A DNA stretch of 64,000 nucleotides from Amycolatopsis sp. FDAARGOS 1241 (lineage in GTDB: Bacteria > Actinomycetota > Actinomycetes > Mycobacteriales > Pseudonocardiaceae): assembly GCF_016889705.1 (NCBI RefSeq), contig NZ_CP069526.1, forward strand, positions 2,294,001 to 2,358,000, read 5' to 3'. The notes below the pieces were generated by a model. The model was given only the letters and a program-made list of their open reading frames with translations, was not told the DNA's origin and searched no databases. Positions within the stretch are counted from its first letter, which is position 1. Every line of letters begins with the position of its first letter. A program made the translations under genes and the position numbers. Below, in pieces: positions 44,421 through 52,914 of the stretch.

Positions 44421-44567
44421 GCCCCGATCTTCGCGCACACGCCGCCTGCGCGCACGGCTCTCGAATGCCTCGAGACGGTCGAGAGTGGCCTGCCCGTGGC
44501 GGCGCCCGGAGTCGACCGAACCGATTTTCGGCAGGCAAGTCCAGCTTGGCGAAACCGTGGTGCGCTC

Positions 44568-44587
44568 GGGCAGGGCAGGGCAGGGCA
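44568..44587. repeat. Pentanucleotide tandem repeat (GGGCA)x4
   Basis: Four exact GGGCA units are followed by a shortened GGCA and GGC. The repeat lies between the two STAS genes, outside any supported coding sequence. It may arise by slippage. Confidence 0.7.
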
Positions 44588-44620
44588 GGCAGGCGAACCA
44601 CTCGGCCGTCGTTCCCGGGA

Positions 44621-44925
44621 TCAGTCGGCGGCAACCGCGGAACTCACCGTGTCGTGGAGAACGAACTGCCGGTCCAGACCGAGCAGGCCCAGCAAACGGC
44701 GGTTGGAGTGGGGGGACCAGCCGCACCGAAGAACGCGGTCTCGGTCAGGTCGATCACGAGGACGGCGGGTGGGTCGACGAAGACTTCGGCGATGGCGTCG
44801 TGCAGGTCCGGGGACGTGACCGCGTCGAAATCGCCACGGGCGGTGATCACCACACCCGGACCGCCCCGGTGCACACTGATCTCCGCCGCGGAGGCGGCCG
44901 CGCCGGCCGCGCCGTCCGGGGTGGT
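44621..44925 (-). pseudogene. Second STAS-domain gene, internally deleted
   Basis: One frame encodes GVVITARGDFDAVTSPDLHD and continues to VLVIDLTETAFFGAAG. The C-terminal part, NRRLLGLLGLDRQFVLHD followed by TVSSAVAAD, lies in another frame ending at 44621. The segment that should join them, including the helix after the phosphosite, is missing. The expected Ser is also replaced by Ala in FFGAAG. This is a decayed tandem paralogue of the intact STAS gene. No good start codon was found. Confidence 0.7.
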
Positions 44926-45039
44926 GTCGGATTATCGCGGCCTGGTAATCCACTGGGCGCGACCTTGACCAGCTGGTTCGATTGCGTGGTGGTGTGCAAC
45001 GGACCGGCGGTTCACCGCCCGACCTGCGGACAGGCTGTG

Positions 45040-45372
45040 TCACCGGCCCAGTGCCTGCTGGAGCTCCTGTTTGGACATCTTGGAACGGCCGTTGATATTG
45101 CGCTTTTTCGCCTCGTTGTAGAGCTGGTCCTTGGTCGGCCCACCCGGGCCCTGCCGGTCGCCCGAGCGTTTTCCGCCGCGCTTCTGCGGGCTCGTGTCCC
45201 GGGTCGAACTCTTGCTCGCGGTCTTCGACTCCCCTGATTGCGCCCGGTTCTTGTTGACCGTCCGGGCCGCGATCTCCTTGGCCCGCGACGTGCTCGCCCC
45301 GCGCTTCTTCTGCGAGTCTTTGATGTGCTCGTACTGGCGTTCGCGCTTCCCGCTCCCATTGCTTTGCGGCAT
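45040..45372 (-). CDS. Small basic protein with Rho-N-like C-terminal domain
   Basis: The 110-residue protein is rich in Lys, Arg, Ser and Gln (GSGKRERQYEHIKDSQKKRG at the start), with a C-terminal Rho-N/SAP-like helix-extended-loop-helix, TKDQLYNEAKKRNINGRS followed by KMSKQELQQAL. Such proteins bind nucleic acids and are often labelled plasmid stabilization. ATG 45372 has GGAGG at an ideal distance. A near-perfect SigB-type promoter lies 27 bases upstream, so it is probably a stress protein. Confidence 0.85.
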   Translation of the reverse strand: MPQSNGSGKRERQYEHIKDSQKKRGASTSRAKEIAARTVNKNRAQSGESKTASKSSTRDTSPQKRGGKRSGDRQGPGGPTKDQLYNEAKKRNINGRSKMSKQELQQALGR

Positions 45373-45398
45373 GGCGCCTCCTTCGTCGTGACCCGCAG

Positions 45399-45424
45399 AT
45401 ACCCGCGGTGAGCACCGGCAAAAC
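45399..45424 (-). promoter_or_regulatory. SigB/SigF-type stress promoter (GTTT-N16-GGGTAT)
   Basis: On the minus strand GTTT (45424-45421), 16 bases and GGGTAT (45404-45399) exactly match the mycobacterial SigF / Streptomyces SigB-type consensus. It is placed correctly for the small Rho-N-like gene. Confidence 0.7.
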
Positions 45425-45537
45425 CGCTGCGTCGGGCCGGCTAAGGCGAGCGCCGGCGTTCGCGCCCCTGCCCGCCGTCCGGCCCCTCGAACCGCCTCGA
45501 CGCGGACGGACCTTGCCCGGTGGCGCAGCGGCGCCGC

Positions 45538-45888
45538 TCAGCGCGTCGGCTCGCCCTCCGGTGGTGGCTGGTCAGCCCGAGCGGGTGCCGCGCGGCATTC
45601 GGCGTGGAACTCGTCGAGGAACGCCCGGGCGACATCACGCAGCTTGGTGTTGGTGTCTTTCGACAGCTTCGTCAGCAATGCGAATGCTTCATCCCGTTCG
45701 CAGTGGCGCTGGCCCATCAGCACACCGGTGGCTTGCGCGATCAGCTCGCGGGTCTGCAGCGCCCGGCGGAGCTGGTCGTTTTCCTCGGTGAGGGACTCCA
45801 TGAGCTGTTCGAAGTCGTTGTCATCGCCGGAAGCGGGCGCGCACTTCGTCGGCTCGCGGTCAGGTGACTCAACCCCCGAGATGACCAT
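45538..45888 (-). CDS. ANTAR-domain protein
   Basis: The 116-residue product has a short coiled-coil-like start (DFEQLMESLTEENDQLRRAL) followed by ANTAR (ELIAQATGVLMGQRHCERDE, then AFALLTKLSKDTNTKLRDVA). It lacks a GAF or receiver domain, so a partner protein may provide sensing. The ATG at 45888 is the best start, though the frame is open further upstream. A Pro-rich tail of about 15 residues ends the protein. Confidence 0.82.
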   Translation of the reverse strand: MVISGVESPDREPTKCAPASGDDNDFEQLMESLTEENDQLRRALQTRELIAQATGVLMGQRHCERDEAFALLTKLSKDTNTKLRDVARAFLDEFHAECRAAPARADQPPPEGEPTR

Positions 45889-46046
45889 TCCCCTCCGGCC
45901 GACCCTCAGCGTGAACAAAAATAGCTCAACCGGTAGTGCAGCTGCACCAGAGTCCGGACAGTGGGCAACGGACCGGGAGGTGCCGTGTCGGCAATGCACT
46001 TGATGGTGGGCTCGGCCGGGAGAACACAGCGTCGGGCGTCGAGGTT

Positions 46047-47060
46047 TCAGTCGACCGGCTTCTCGAGCTCCAAGAGCGCGGCCATGGCCTGCTCGCCCAG
46101 GCTCAGCGGGTTGACCTGGAGGGCCGGGTCGTCCACGGCGAGCGCGTCGAGAAGGGTGAGCAGGACACCGTCGCGGGTCGACCACGGGCAGATGGCCATG
46201 GTCCCGCCGGTGATGGTCAGCAGGGCTTCGGCGACCACGGCGCCGCCGAGGGCCTGCCGGGCGCGCTGACGCGAGATGCCCGGCAGCTTCGCGCGCTTGG
46301 CCGTCGGCATGGCGGCCAGGCGCGGGATCCACACGCGCAGGTCGTCCAGGTGCAGCTCCCGGCCCCGCCCCGGACGGTCACCGGCGAGGCGTGCCAGCTG
46401 GCGCAGCACCTTCGAACAGCCGACCACGCGATGATCGGCGATCTCGGCGGTCACGTCACCCAGCGCGCCGCGCACCTGCGCCAGCACGTACTCACGCAGG
46501 GCCCGCACCTTCTTCGACCGCACCGGCGGATCCGTGGGCAGCCAGTCACGGGTGACCGACCGGGCCCCCAACGGCAGCGACCGCGCGAACTCGGCCTGGG
46601 AACCGCGTCCGGCCGACAACTCCACCGTCCCACCACCGATGTCGAGAACCAGCAGCGGACCGGCGGCCGCACCATACCAGCGCCGAGCGCCCACATAGGT
46701 CAGCTCGGCTTCGCGGCGCCCCGACAAGAACTGCAGCTCGACACCCGTGTCACGGCGAACCGTGCGCACCACCTCATCCGCATTGGCCGCATCCCGGATC
46801 GAGGACGTCGCAAAGGGGAACACATCGTGCACACCGTGGCGAGCGGCCACGGCCATCCCCTCGGCGACCGCCGCCGAGATGGCGGCGATCCCCCGGTCGC
46901 CCAACCGGCACTCGTCGTCGAGTTCACGGTCCAGCCGCAGCCGGCTCTGGTGGCTCAGCGCGGGCTCGAGCGGCGTACCGCCGGGCTCGAGCACCACGAG
47001 CCGAGCGCTGAACGAACCCACATCCAGCACACCCACAGCCGGCCCCGAAGTAGCGTGCAC
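46047..47060 (-). CDS. Ppx/GppA-family exopolyphosphatase-like protein
   Basis: The 337-residue protein has the ASKHA fold of Ppx/GppA enzymes, which hydrolyse polyphosphate or pppGpp: VGVLDVGSFSARLVVLE at the start, ATSSIRDAAN, the LSGRREAELTYVGA motif and LLVLDIGGGTVELS. It is shorter than Ppx of enterobacteria, as is normal for the actinobacterial Ppx group. The start is GTG. It may adjust polyphosphate or alarmone levels, consistent with the stress genes around it. Confidence 0.92.
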   Translation of the reverse strand: MHATSGPAVGVLDVGSFSARLVVLEPGGTPLEPALSHQSRLRLDRELDDECRLGDRGIAAISAAVAEGMAVAARHGVHDVFPFATSSIRDAANADEVVRTVRRDTGVELQFLSGRREAELTYVGARRWYGAAAGPLLVLDIGGGTVELSAGRGSQAEFARSLPLGARSVTRDWLPTDPPVRSKKVRALREYVLAQVRGALGDVTAEIADHRVVGCSKVLRQLARLAGDRPGRGRELHLDDLRVWIPRLAAMPTAKRAKLPGISRQRARQALGGAVVAEALLTITGGTMAICPWSTRDGVLLTLLDALAVDDPALQVNPLSLGEQAMAALLELEKPVD

Positions 47061-47299
47061 GGTGAGTTCACCTCATTTCCGCTCGCCGTGGTGTTCCCCG
47101 GAATGCCGCTGCTACACCTCACAAGCGCATTACGACGCTGAACTGGCTCTTCTCCCGCAGGGCGCCTTGCGGCCTCGACTGGAGCACCTCCCGCGGGGTC
47201 CGGCCCGCTCATGGTCAGGCCCGCTCAAGGCTCCGGGGCATGCTGGTGGTTCCGGCCAGAATGGAACTGCGCCCGGGCAGGACGGGAGGGTCGTGTTGT

Positions 47300-49306
47300 C
47301 TACTGCCTGGGGAGGTCCACGCGGGTTTGGGCGAGGCCGGCGAGGAGGTCACCGTGTTCGGCCACGCGGGGCAGGACGTCGTCGGCGGTGAAAGTCAGGT
47401 CGGCGGGGCTACGGCAGGCGCGGACTTCGTCCCAGGTGATCGGGGTGGAGACGGTGGGGAGGTCGCGCCCGCGCAGGGAATACGGCGCGATGGTGGTTTT
47501 GTGGGGGTTGTTCTGCGACCAGTCGATGAACACGCGTCCGGAGCGGTGGGCCTTCGCCATCACCGCGGTCACCCTGCCGGGCGTTTGCGCGGCGAGCTGC
47601 CGGGCCAGCCGCTTCGCGTAAACCGACGGGGCCGCGGGGTCGTCGGTGGAGATGGCGCAGTAGAGCTGCATGCCTTTGGCGCCACTGGTTTTCGCGAACG
47701 GAGTGAGCCCGTCCGCGACGAGCACCTCCCGCAGCCGCTCGGCGACCCGGCAGCACTCGACGATCGTCGTACCTTCGCCGGGGTCGAGGTCGAACACCAG
47801 CCGGTCCGGCGGCGTTCGCCGGTCGTCGGCGGTGGCGGTCCACTGTGGAATGTGGAGTTCCAGTGCGGCGATGTTGGCGGCCCACACCAGGCTCGGCAGG
47901 TCTTCGAGCAGGGGGTAGGTGATCGTTCTGGGCCCCTTTCCACTGCGGGTGCCCGAGCTGGGCAGAACCGCGGTGCGAATCCACTCCGGAGCGCCGCGGG
48001 GGAGGTTCTTCTCGAACCACTGCCCGTCGTCGACGCCGTCGGGGTAGCGGATGAACGTCACCGGCCGCCCCGCCAGGTGCGGCAACAAGACCGGCGCGAT
48101 GCGGGAGTAGTAGTTGAGGACCTCGCCTTTGGTGAACCCGTTCGCGGGATACAACACTTTGTCCAGATTGGACAAAACCAGTTGCCGATCGCCCGCTTGG
48201 ACGGTGATCCGCTGACCTGCCGCAGCCGAAAGGGCAGGCGCCGGTGGCGCGGGAGAACGGTGCAACGGGCGCGGCGCGACCACGTCGGCGGGCTTCTTGT
48301 CGGCGCGCAGTCCGCGCCAGGCGGTGTGCCGCAGCCGGCCGGCGCCCCGGGTGAAGGTGCGGTACACCACGTCGCCGACCAGCTTCGGCTCGGCCCACCG
48401 CACGCCACGGACATCCTCGCGGGGCGGTGTGGTCGCGAACGGATGGGCCCGCCGTTCGAGCTTCGCCAGGTCGGCCTGAAGCGACGCCCGGGTGGCCTGG
48501 CTGAAACCCGTTCCCACGTCGCCGACGTACTCCAGCGCGCCGGTGTCCGGGTCGTGCGCGCCGAGGACCAGGCCGCCGAGCGTGCCGGCGAAGCCGCGTT
48601 GTCCGGGCCGCCACCCGCAGACGACAACCTCGGCGGTGTGGAGGAGCGGGTGCTTCAGCCACGTGTCGCTGCGGGCGCCGGGGTGGTAGGCCCCCGTGCG
48701 CACCTTGGCGATCAGCCCTTCCATGCCCGCGGCCGCTGCCTGCTCGAGAAAGTCACCCGGAGTGCGACCGTCGCCGGCGAGCTGCTCGAAGGTGCACGCC
48801 GGAACCACCGCGATCCGGTCCGGGTCGAGCACCGGCAGGTCCTCGAGCCGGCGGCGACGTTCGTCGTACGGTTCGGCGAGCAGGGCCTTGGCCCCCCGGC
48901 GCAACAGGTCGAACGCGAGGAACCGGACCGGCACGTCGTCCAACGATTCGTTGCGCCGCAGCGAGCCGCGCTGGGTCTGGTAACGACCGCGGCGCTGCTG
49001 GAGGGCTTCGAAGTCCGGCCGGCCGTGCTCGTCGAGGGCCACGATCTCGCCGTCGAGCACGAGTGCCTCGCCGTCTGGGGCGGTGGTGACCACGTCGGCG
49101 ATCTCGGCGAACTCGGCGGTGAGTTCGATGTTGTTGCGGCTGGTCAGGACCGTCGTGCCGTCCGCCGCGATCCGCAGGCAGCAGCGGTAGCCGTCCACTT
49201 TGTACTCGTAGGCCCAGCGCGGGCCGGACGGGAGCCGCCCGCCGTCGGACTTGGCCAGCATCGGCTCGACCCAGGCCGGTACCCGGGCGGCTGCTGCACG
49301 GACCAT
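47300..49306 (-). CDS. ligD: LigD-type ATP-dependent DNA ligase with LIG-POL architecture
   Basis: The 668-residue protein has an N-terminal ATP-dependent ligase domain with the adenylated Lys36 in YEYKVDGYR, motif III-like VRFLAFDLL and motif IV EGLIAKVRTG. A linker near residues 355-375 leads to a C-terminal primase/polymerase domain with VFDLDPGEGT and KTSGAKGMQLY. There is no phosphoesterase domain, and no Ku gene lies in this window. The enzyme should take part in non-homologous end joining if Ku is encoded elsewhere. Confidence 0.93.
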   Translation of the reverse strand: MVRAAAARVPAWVEPMLAKSDGGRLPSGPRWAYEYKVDGYRCCLRIAADGTTVLTSRNNIELTAEFAEIADVVTTAPDGEALVLDGEIVALDEHGRPDFEALQQRRGRYQTQRGSLRRNESLDDVPVRFLAFDLLRRGAKALLAEPYDERRRRLEDLPVLDPDRIAVVPACTFEQLAGDGRTPGDFLEQAAAAGMEGLIAKVRTGAYHPGARSDTWLKHPLLHTAEVVVCGWRPGQRGFAGTLGGLVLGAHDPDTGALEYVGDVGTGFSQATRASLQADLAKLERRAHPFATTPPREDVRGVRWAEPKLVGDVVYRTFTRGAGRLRHTAWRGLRADKKPADVVAPRPLHRSPAPPAPALSAAAGQRITVQAGDRQLVLSNLDKVLYPANGFTKGEVLNYYSRIAPVLLPHLAGRPVTFIRYPDGVDDGQWFEKNLPRGAPEWIRTAVLPSSGTRSGKGPRTITYPLLEDLPSLVWAANIAALELHIPQWTATADDRRTPPDRLVFDLDPGEGTTIVECCRVAERLREVLVADGLTPFAKTSGAKGMQLYCAISTDDPAAPSVYAKRLARQLAAQTPGRVTAVMAKAHRSGRVFIDWSQNNPHKTTIAPYSLRGRDLPTVSTPITWDEVRACRSPADLTFTADDVLPRVAEHGDLLAGLAQTRVDLPRQ

Positions 49307-49440
49307 CGCGGCCTCCCGTCGATGCACCGAGCCGCACCCGGGCCCGGACACTACCCATCGACGGTAACCCGTTCGGCGTAACTCCGCCCGATCGCGCCTG
49401 GTTGCGACCGCTGCCTCGTCGCTTGTGGGACAGTGGCCGG

Positions 49441-49779
49441 ATGAGCGGGCCCGACGATCCTGGCGTCGCCGCCGTCGAAGCGGCGCGGCACGCTGCGGCA
49501 CGGGTGCACAGTGCGGCCCAGCGGCGGAGCGCTCTGCAGATGCCCGCCGCGTCGGAGGGCTCCGCCACCGTTGACCCCGATGCCGGCGAGCACGAGCGCC
49601 GGAGCACCGTGTCGGCGGCTCGCGCTGCGTTGTCGCACGCACGTCGACGCGAAGCGCCAGCCCGTACTCGTCTCCGGAACGGATTGCTCAGTTCGGCGCG
49701 CGCTCACGACAGCGCCGCTGTTCAGCACGAGGAATTCGCCTACCGCGGCGGTGCCGCAGCGGTAGGCGAGCACCAGTAG
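49441..49779 (+). CDS. Small Ala/Arg-rich hypothetical protein
   Basis: The 112-residue product is Ala-, Arg- and His-rich and probably helical (EAARHAAARVHSAAQRRSAL). It ends with ARAHDSAAVQHEEFAYRGG, a pattern seen in small actinobacterial hypothetical proteins. It is divergent from ligD. Composition close to random high-GC translation makes this call uncertain. Confidence 0.4.
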   Translation: MSGPDDPGVAAVEAARHAAARVHSAAQRRSALQMPAASEGSATVDPDAGEHERRSTVSAARAALSHARRREAPARTRLRNGLLSSARAHDSAAVQHEEFAYRGGAAAVGEHQ

Positions 49780-50024
49780 AAGGCCAACACCCACCGCGTG
49801 AATGCGGACGCCGACCGCTCTCGCGCCGCCGGATTCGAGGCCACCGGTCCCCGCGGCTGACACCGGCAGTCGGGCGGCTGCCTCGCATGCCTGTTGGGCT
49901 GGACTGCTTCGTTTGGTGGCGGCCGGATGGCGGTACCCGTTCCGGGAAGGTGTGAGCGTCTGCGGCCGCGAGCAATGGTGACGGCGTTCCCGCTGAGGCC
50001 CGTGGTGGCGATGAAGGGACGAGG

Positions 50025-51180
50025 ATGGCCGACGCCGAGGTGTTGATCAGCCCGTCGAATGTGGATTCCGCGCTCGTGCTGCGGCTGGCCGGCCCGCTGG
50101 TCGGCGGCGCCGTGGCGTCGGCGCAGGAGAAGCTCACCGACATCAGCGCGGCCGTGCCCCCGCCGCATCTCGTCGTGCCGGACCTGCGTGCCGTCTCCGG
50201 GCTCTCGGCCGCCGGTGCCCGGGTGCTGAGCCGCTTCGTGACGGCTCAAGCCGAGCGGAGTGCGCGGACGGCCGCGGTCGTCGAGGACGGCGGTGTCGTC
50301 TTCCGCGTGTTGCGGACCGCGACTCCGGTGGGGCAGCTGCGGGTGTATGGCACGGTCGACGCGGCCATGGCGTTCGAACCGCACCCGTCCGCCGAGGTCG
50401 ACGAGCTCGGCGGACGGCTCGCGGCGCTGAGTCGAGTGCTCCTCGACGCCACCACCCTTGAGCAGGCGCTGCGCCCGATCGTAGCGGCCACCGTGGTGAT
50501 CATTCCCCACGCTCAGGTGGTCAATGTGACGCTGCGGGATCCGGCCGGGCGGTTCTTCACCCCGAACGAAACCGACGGCGTCGCCGCGGTCCTCGACCAG
50601 GCCCAGTACGCGGCCGGGAGCGGTCCGTGCGTCGACGCCGCGCGTCCGGACGGTCCTGGGTACGCCCTCGCCCTCGACCTCACTGCGGCCACGGCGTGGC
50701 CGCAGTTCGCCGCCGTCGCCGCCCAGCCACGGCCTGGGCTCGCTGCTGCCGACGGCCCTGCAGCCGCCGTCGGGCGACGGCGCCGGTGCGAGGCGCGCTC
50801 AACATCTACAGCCACCGCGAAGCGTTCCTTGCCGCGGACCGCCACCGGGCGCTGCTGCTGGCGACCTACACGTCGCTCGCGCTGGCGCGCAACACCGCGG
50901 CGGAGGTCGCCGAGCTGCGCTCCACCGAGCTGCGCCGGGCCCGTCGAGTCCCGGGACGTCATCGGGCAGGCCAAGGGCATCCTCATGGCCCGCCAGGGCC
51001 TGACGGCGGACGAGGCATTCGACCTGCTGCGCCGCACGTCGCAAACGCTCAACCTCAAGCTCGCGCAGCTCGCCGCGACGCTCGTCGAACGCCACGGCGA
51101 ACTCGCCTCGCCGGGGTTAGCCGGGACAGGGGCTTCGATGGTGACGCTGAGCGGGCCCCCATTCACGCCCGCCCGTGAGG
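50025..51180 (+). pseudogene. STAS/GAF/ANTAR protein broken by several frameshifts
   Basis: From ATG 50025 one frame encodes a STAS-like start (NVDSALVLRLAGPLVGGAVA) and the first part of a GAF domain to about 50728. Further GAF sequence lies in a second frame (GLGSLLPTALQPPSGD) and a third (GALNIYSHREAFLAADR to STELRRA). The first frame resumes with the ANTAR domain (SRDVIGQAKGILMARQGLTA). At least three one- or two-base changes between 50725 and 50955 are needed to restore it. Either the gene is dead or the assembly is poor here. Confidence 0.8.
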
Positions 51181-51184
51181 CAGG

Positions 51185-51406
51185 TCATCCGCCCGCGGTG
51201 TCCTCGGCCTCCCACCGCAGCAGGTCGCCCGGCTGGCACTCGAGCACCTCGCAGAGCGCGGCGAGCGTCGTGAAGCGCACTGCCTTGGCGCGGCCGTTCT
51301 TGAGCACCGCCAGGTTGGCCGGGGTGATCCCCACGCGGTCGGCGAGCTCGCCCACGGACATCTTCCGCTTGGCCAGCATCACGTCGATGTCGACGGCGAT
51401 CGGCAT
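51185..51406 (-). CDS. XRE-family HTH regulator (YozG-like), partner of DUF2975
   Basis: The 73-residue protein is almost only a Cro/CI-type HTH: DVMLAKRKMSVGELADRVGI, then TPANLAVLKNGRAKAVRF and ALCEVLECQPGDLLRWE. It is encoded directly after a DUF2975 membrane protein with a one-base TGATG overlap, the usual pairing. It probably represses its own operon. A candidate operator (51923-51939) lies before the DUF2975 gene. Confidence 0.92.
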   Translation of the reverse strand: MPIAVDIDVMLAKRKMSVGELADRVGITPANLAVLKNGRAKAVRFTTLAALCEVLECQPGDLLRWEAEDTAGG

Positions 51407-51891
51407 CAGATGACCTCGTCCAGCTCGGCCCGCATTTGCGCCGCTTCGCCGTCGCGCGCGACCGCCTGGGCGAGCAGCATCCGCAGCACGAGCACGATGA
51501 GCGCGACCCCCAGGATGGCCACGCCGATCCCGCCCATGATGAGGGTGACGCCAGGGTCCTCCCGCTGGCCCGGCGCGTTGATGGCCGTGACCGCGAACCA
51601 CACGAGGGCCGCCGCCACGATCGCGCCGATCACGCCGTCCACGTAGCGGAAGGCGGCGTGGGAGAACACGGTTCCGCGTCGCACCATCGTCACCAGGCGC
51701 CACACGCAGACCACCGCGACCTCGACCGACAGCATGCCCAGGATCGTGACCACGCGCAGCGGCGTCAGCGGGAGCGACCCGGTCACCGGTTTGGCGGCCA
51801 GCGCCCACACCATCGACACCTGCACGAACACCGTGCCGGCGAGCACCACCACGAGCACGGCCCGCAGCGTCTGCACAGTCAGCTTTCCCAT
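51406..51891 (-). CDS. DUF2975 membrane protein
   Basis: The 161-residue protein has four hydrophobic segments (about 10-32, 45-70, 85-110 and 118-142) with the short linker RRGTVFSHAAFRYVDG before the third. This is the DUF2975 layout. Such proteins pair with YozG-type HTH regulators, as here, and may relay a membrane signal to them. ATG 51891 is chosen; a good palindromic operator sits 32 bases upstream. Confidence 0.87.
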   Translation of the reverse strand: MGKLTVQTLRAVLVVVLAGTVFVQVSMVWALAAKPVTGSLPLTPLRVVTILGMLSVEVAVVCVWRLVTMVRRGTVFSHAAFRYVDGVIGAIVAAALVWFAVTAINAPGQREDPGVTLIMGGIGVAILGVALIVLVLRMLLAQAVARDGEAAQMRAELDEVI

Positions 51892-51922
51892 GGCCCTCTT
51901 TCCATCGAGTTGCGATGGGAAT

Positions 51923-51939
51923 CTATCGAATATCGATAG
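51923..51939. promoter_or_regulatory. Operator-like inverted repeat CTATCGA-N3-TCGATAG
   Basis: Seven-base perfect arms with the spacer ATA lie 32 bases upstream of the DUF2975 ATG, in an unusually A/T-rich patch. It is a good candidate for autoregulation by the HTH protein of the operon. Confidence 0.6.
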
Positions 51940-52159
51940 GCAGGGCAACCGGCTTGGTGCCGCTCTCCGGGGGCACGGCAGTCGCTGCTCCGAATTGTGG
52001 TGACAAGGTCGGCCGGCTCGACGACGTGAGACTTCGCGGCGGCGACTGTGGTGCAGTGTCCTTAGTGGACAGAACCCGTGCAGGGCCCGGCTGCCGGAGC
52101 AGGCGAGGAACACCGGAGCGCGCAGCGCTCCGGTCGGCCTGGATTGCGCTGCATATTCG

Positions 52160-52310
52160 GTTGCCGGTCGGCCACGGCCGCGACTACGTCGCCGCGGCCC
52201 GCGGCGCCGGGGATCCCGTGGAATACCTCGAGTTGCCCGACGTCGGGCCACTTCGAGACCCGAACCACCGCGGCTGGACCGCGGTACGACTGATTGCGGG
52301 ACAACGTTCG
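52160..52310 (+). pseudogene. Alpha/beta hydrolase C-terminal remnant
   Basis: The frame encodes LPVGHGRDYVAAARGAGDPV followed by EYLELPDVG, typical of the region before the catalytic His of small alpha/beta hydrolases. The His itself (GHFE) appears only in a neighbouring frame. No N-terminal half is found. The rest of the 51892-52410 spacer holds the DUF2975 operator and otherwise no recognisable gene. Confidence 0.5.
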
Positions 52311-52410
52311 CCCACCGCGACCATCCACTCAGGCCAGCCGGCGGCCGTGGCGATGCGGTGTCGCCTCCTCGTCGAGATCGACGTCGTGAGGCGCACCAGC
52401 CGGCAACGCC

Positions 52411-52809
52411 TCAGGTCAGGGCGTGGTCCTTGCTCGCGGTGTTAACTGACTTGACGCTGAGAACCTTTTGCAGGTAATCGGCGACCGCGTCTCTGTTGCG
52501 GGTCAGGAATTCGATGCGTTCGGACAGCCGGGCCTGTTCGCGTTGCAGGGTGGTGATCATTTCCGGGGTCACGTCGGGGACGTAGATGGTCTCCGGCCTG
52601 TCCAGGCACGGCAGGAGCTGCTCGATGATCCGGGTCGGGAGCCCGGCGTCGAGCAGACCCTTGATCTGCAGCACGACGTCCACGTGTGACTCGCCGAATT
52701 CGCGGTAGCCGTTGTCGGCGCGGCTGGGCGCGATCAGCCCTTGTTCCTCGTAGTAACGCAGTAGCCGAGGGGATACGCCGGTGCGCTGCGCGAGCTCGCC
52801 GATTCTCAT
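52411..52809 (-). CDS. MerR-family transcriptional regulator
   Basis: The 132-residue protein has the MerR winged helix at the N-terminus (MRIGELAQRTGVSPRLLRYY, then EEQGLIAPSRADNGYREF). A dimerization coiled coil follows (about 80-115: TTLQREQARLSERIEFLTR). No Cys-based metal site is visible, so an organic effector is likely. It is divergent from a truncated LLM oxidoreductase gene, with a palindrome between them. Confidence 0.92.
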   Translation of the reverse strand: MRIGELAQRTGVSPRLLRYYEEQGLIAPSRADNGYREFGESHVDVVLQIKGLLDAGLPTRIIEQLLPCLDRPETIYVPDVTPEMITTLQREQARLSERIEFLTRNRDAVADYLQKVLSVKSVNTASKDHALT

Positions 52810-52827
52810 GTGCTCCAGGCTACCTTG

Positions 52828-52849
52828 ACCTTCACATGGGTGTGAATGT
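52828..52849. promoter_or_regulatory. MerR-type operator between merR and the LLM fragment
   Basis: TTCACA (52831-52836) and TGTGAA (52841-52846) form an inverted repeat around TGGG, extended by two more matching pairs on each side after one mismatch. TTGACC (52825-52830) could be the -35 box of the rightward gene. Confidence 0.55.
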
Positions 52850-52914
52850 TTGCGAATCGCTCTACGGCCCGGCCCGGTTCCTCCGGGGGCCACGACGATC
52901 ACCGGAGGGTTCAA

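Noticed and set aside
43828..44634. Minus-strand open frame across the STAS gene in another frame
   Set aside because: It is Arg/Gly/His-rich and overlaps the clear STAS coding frame; no motif supports it.
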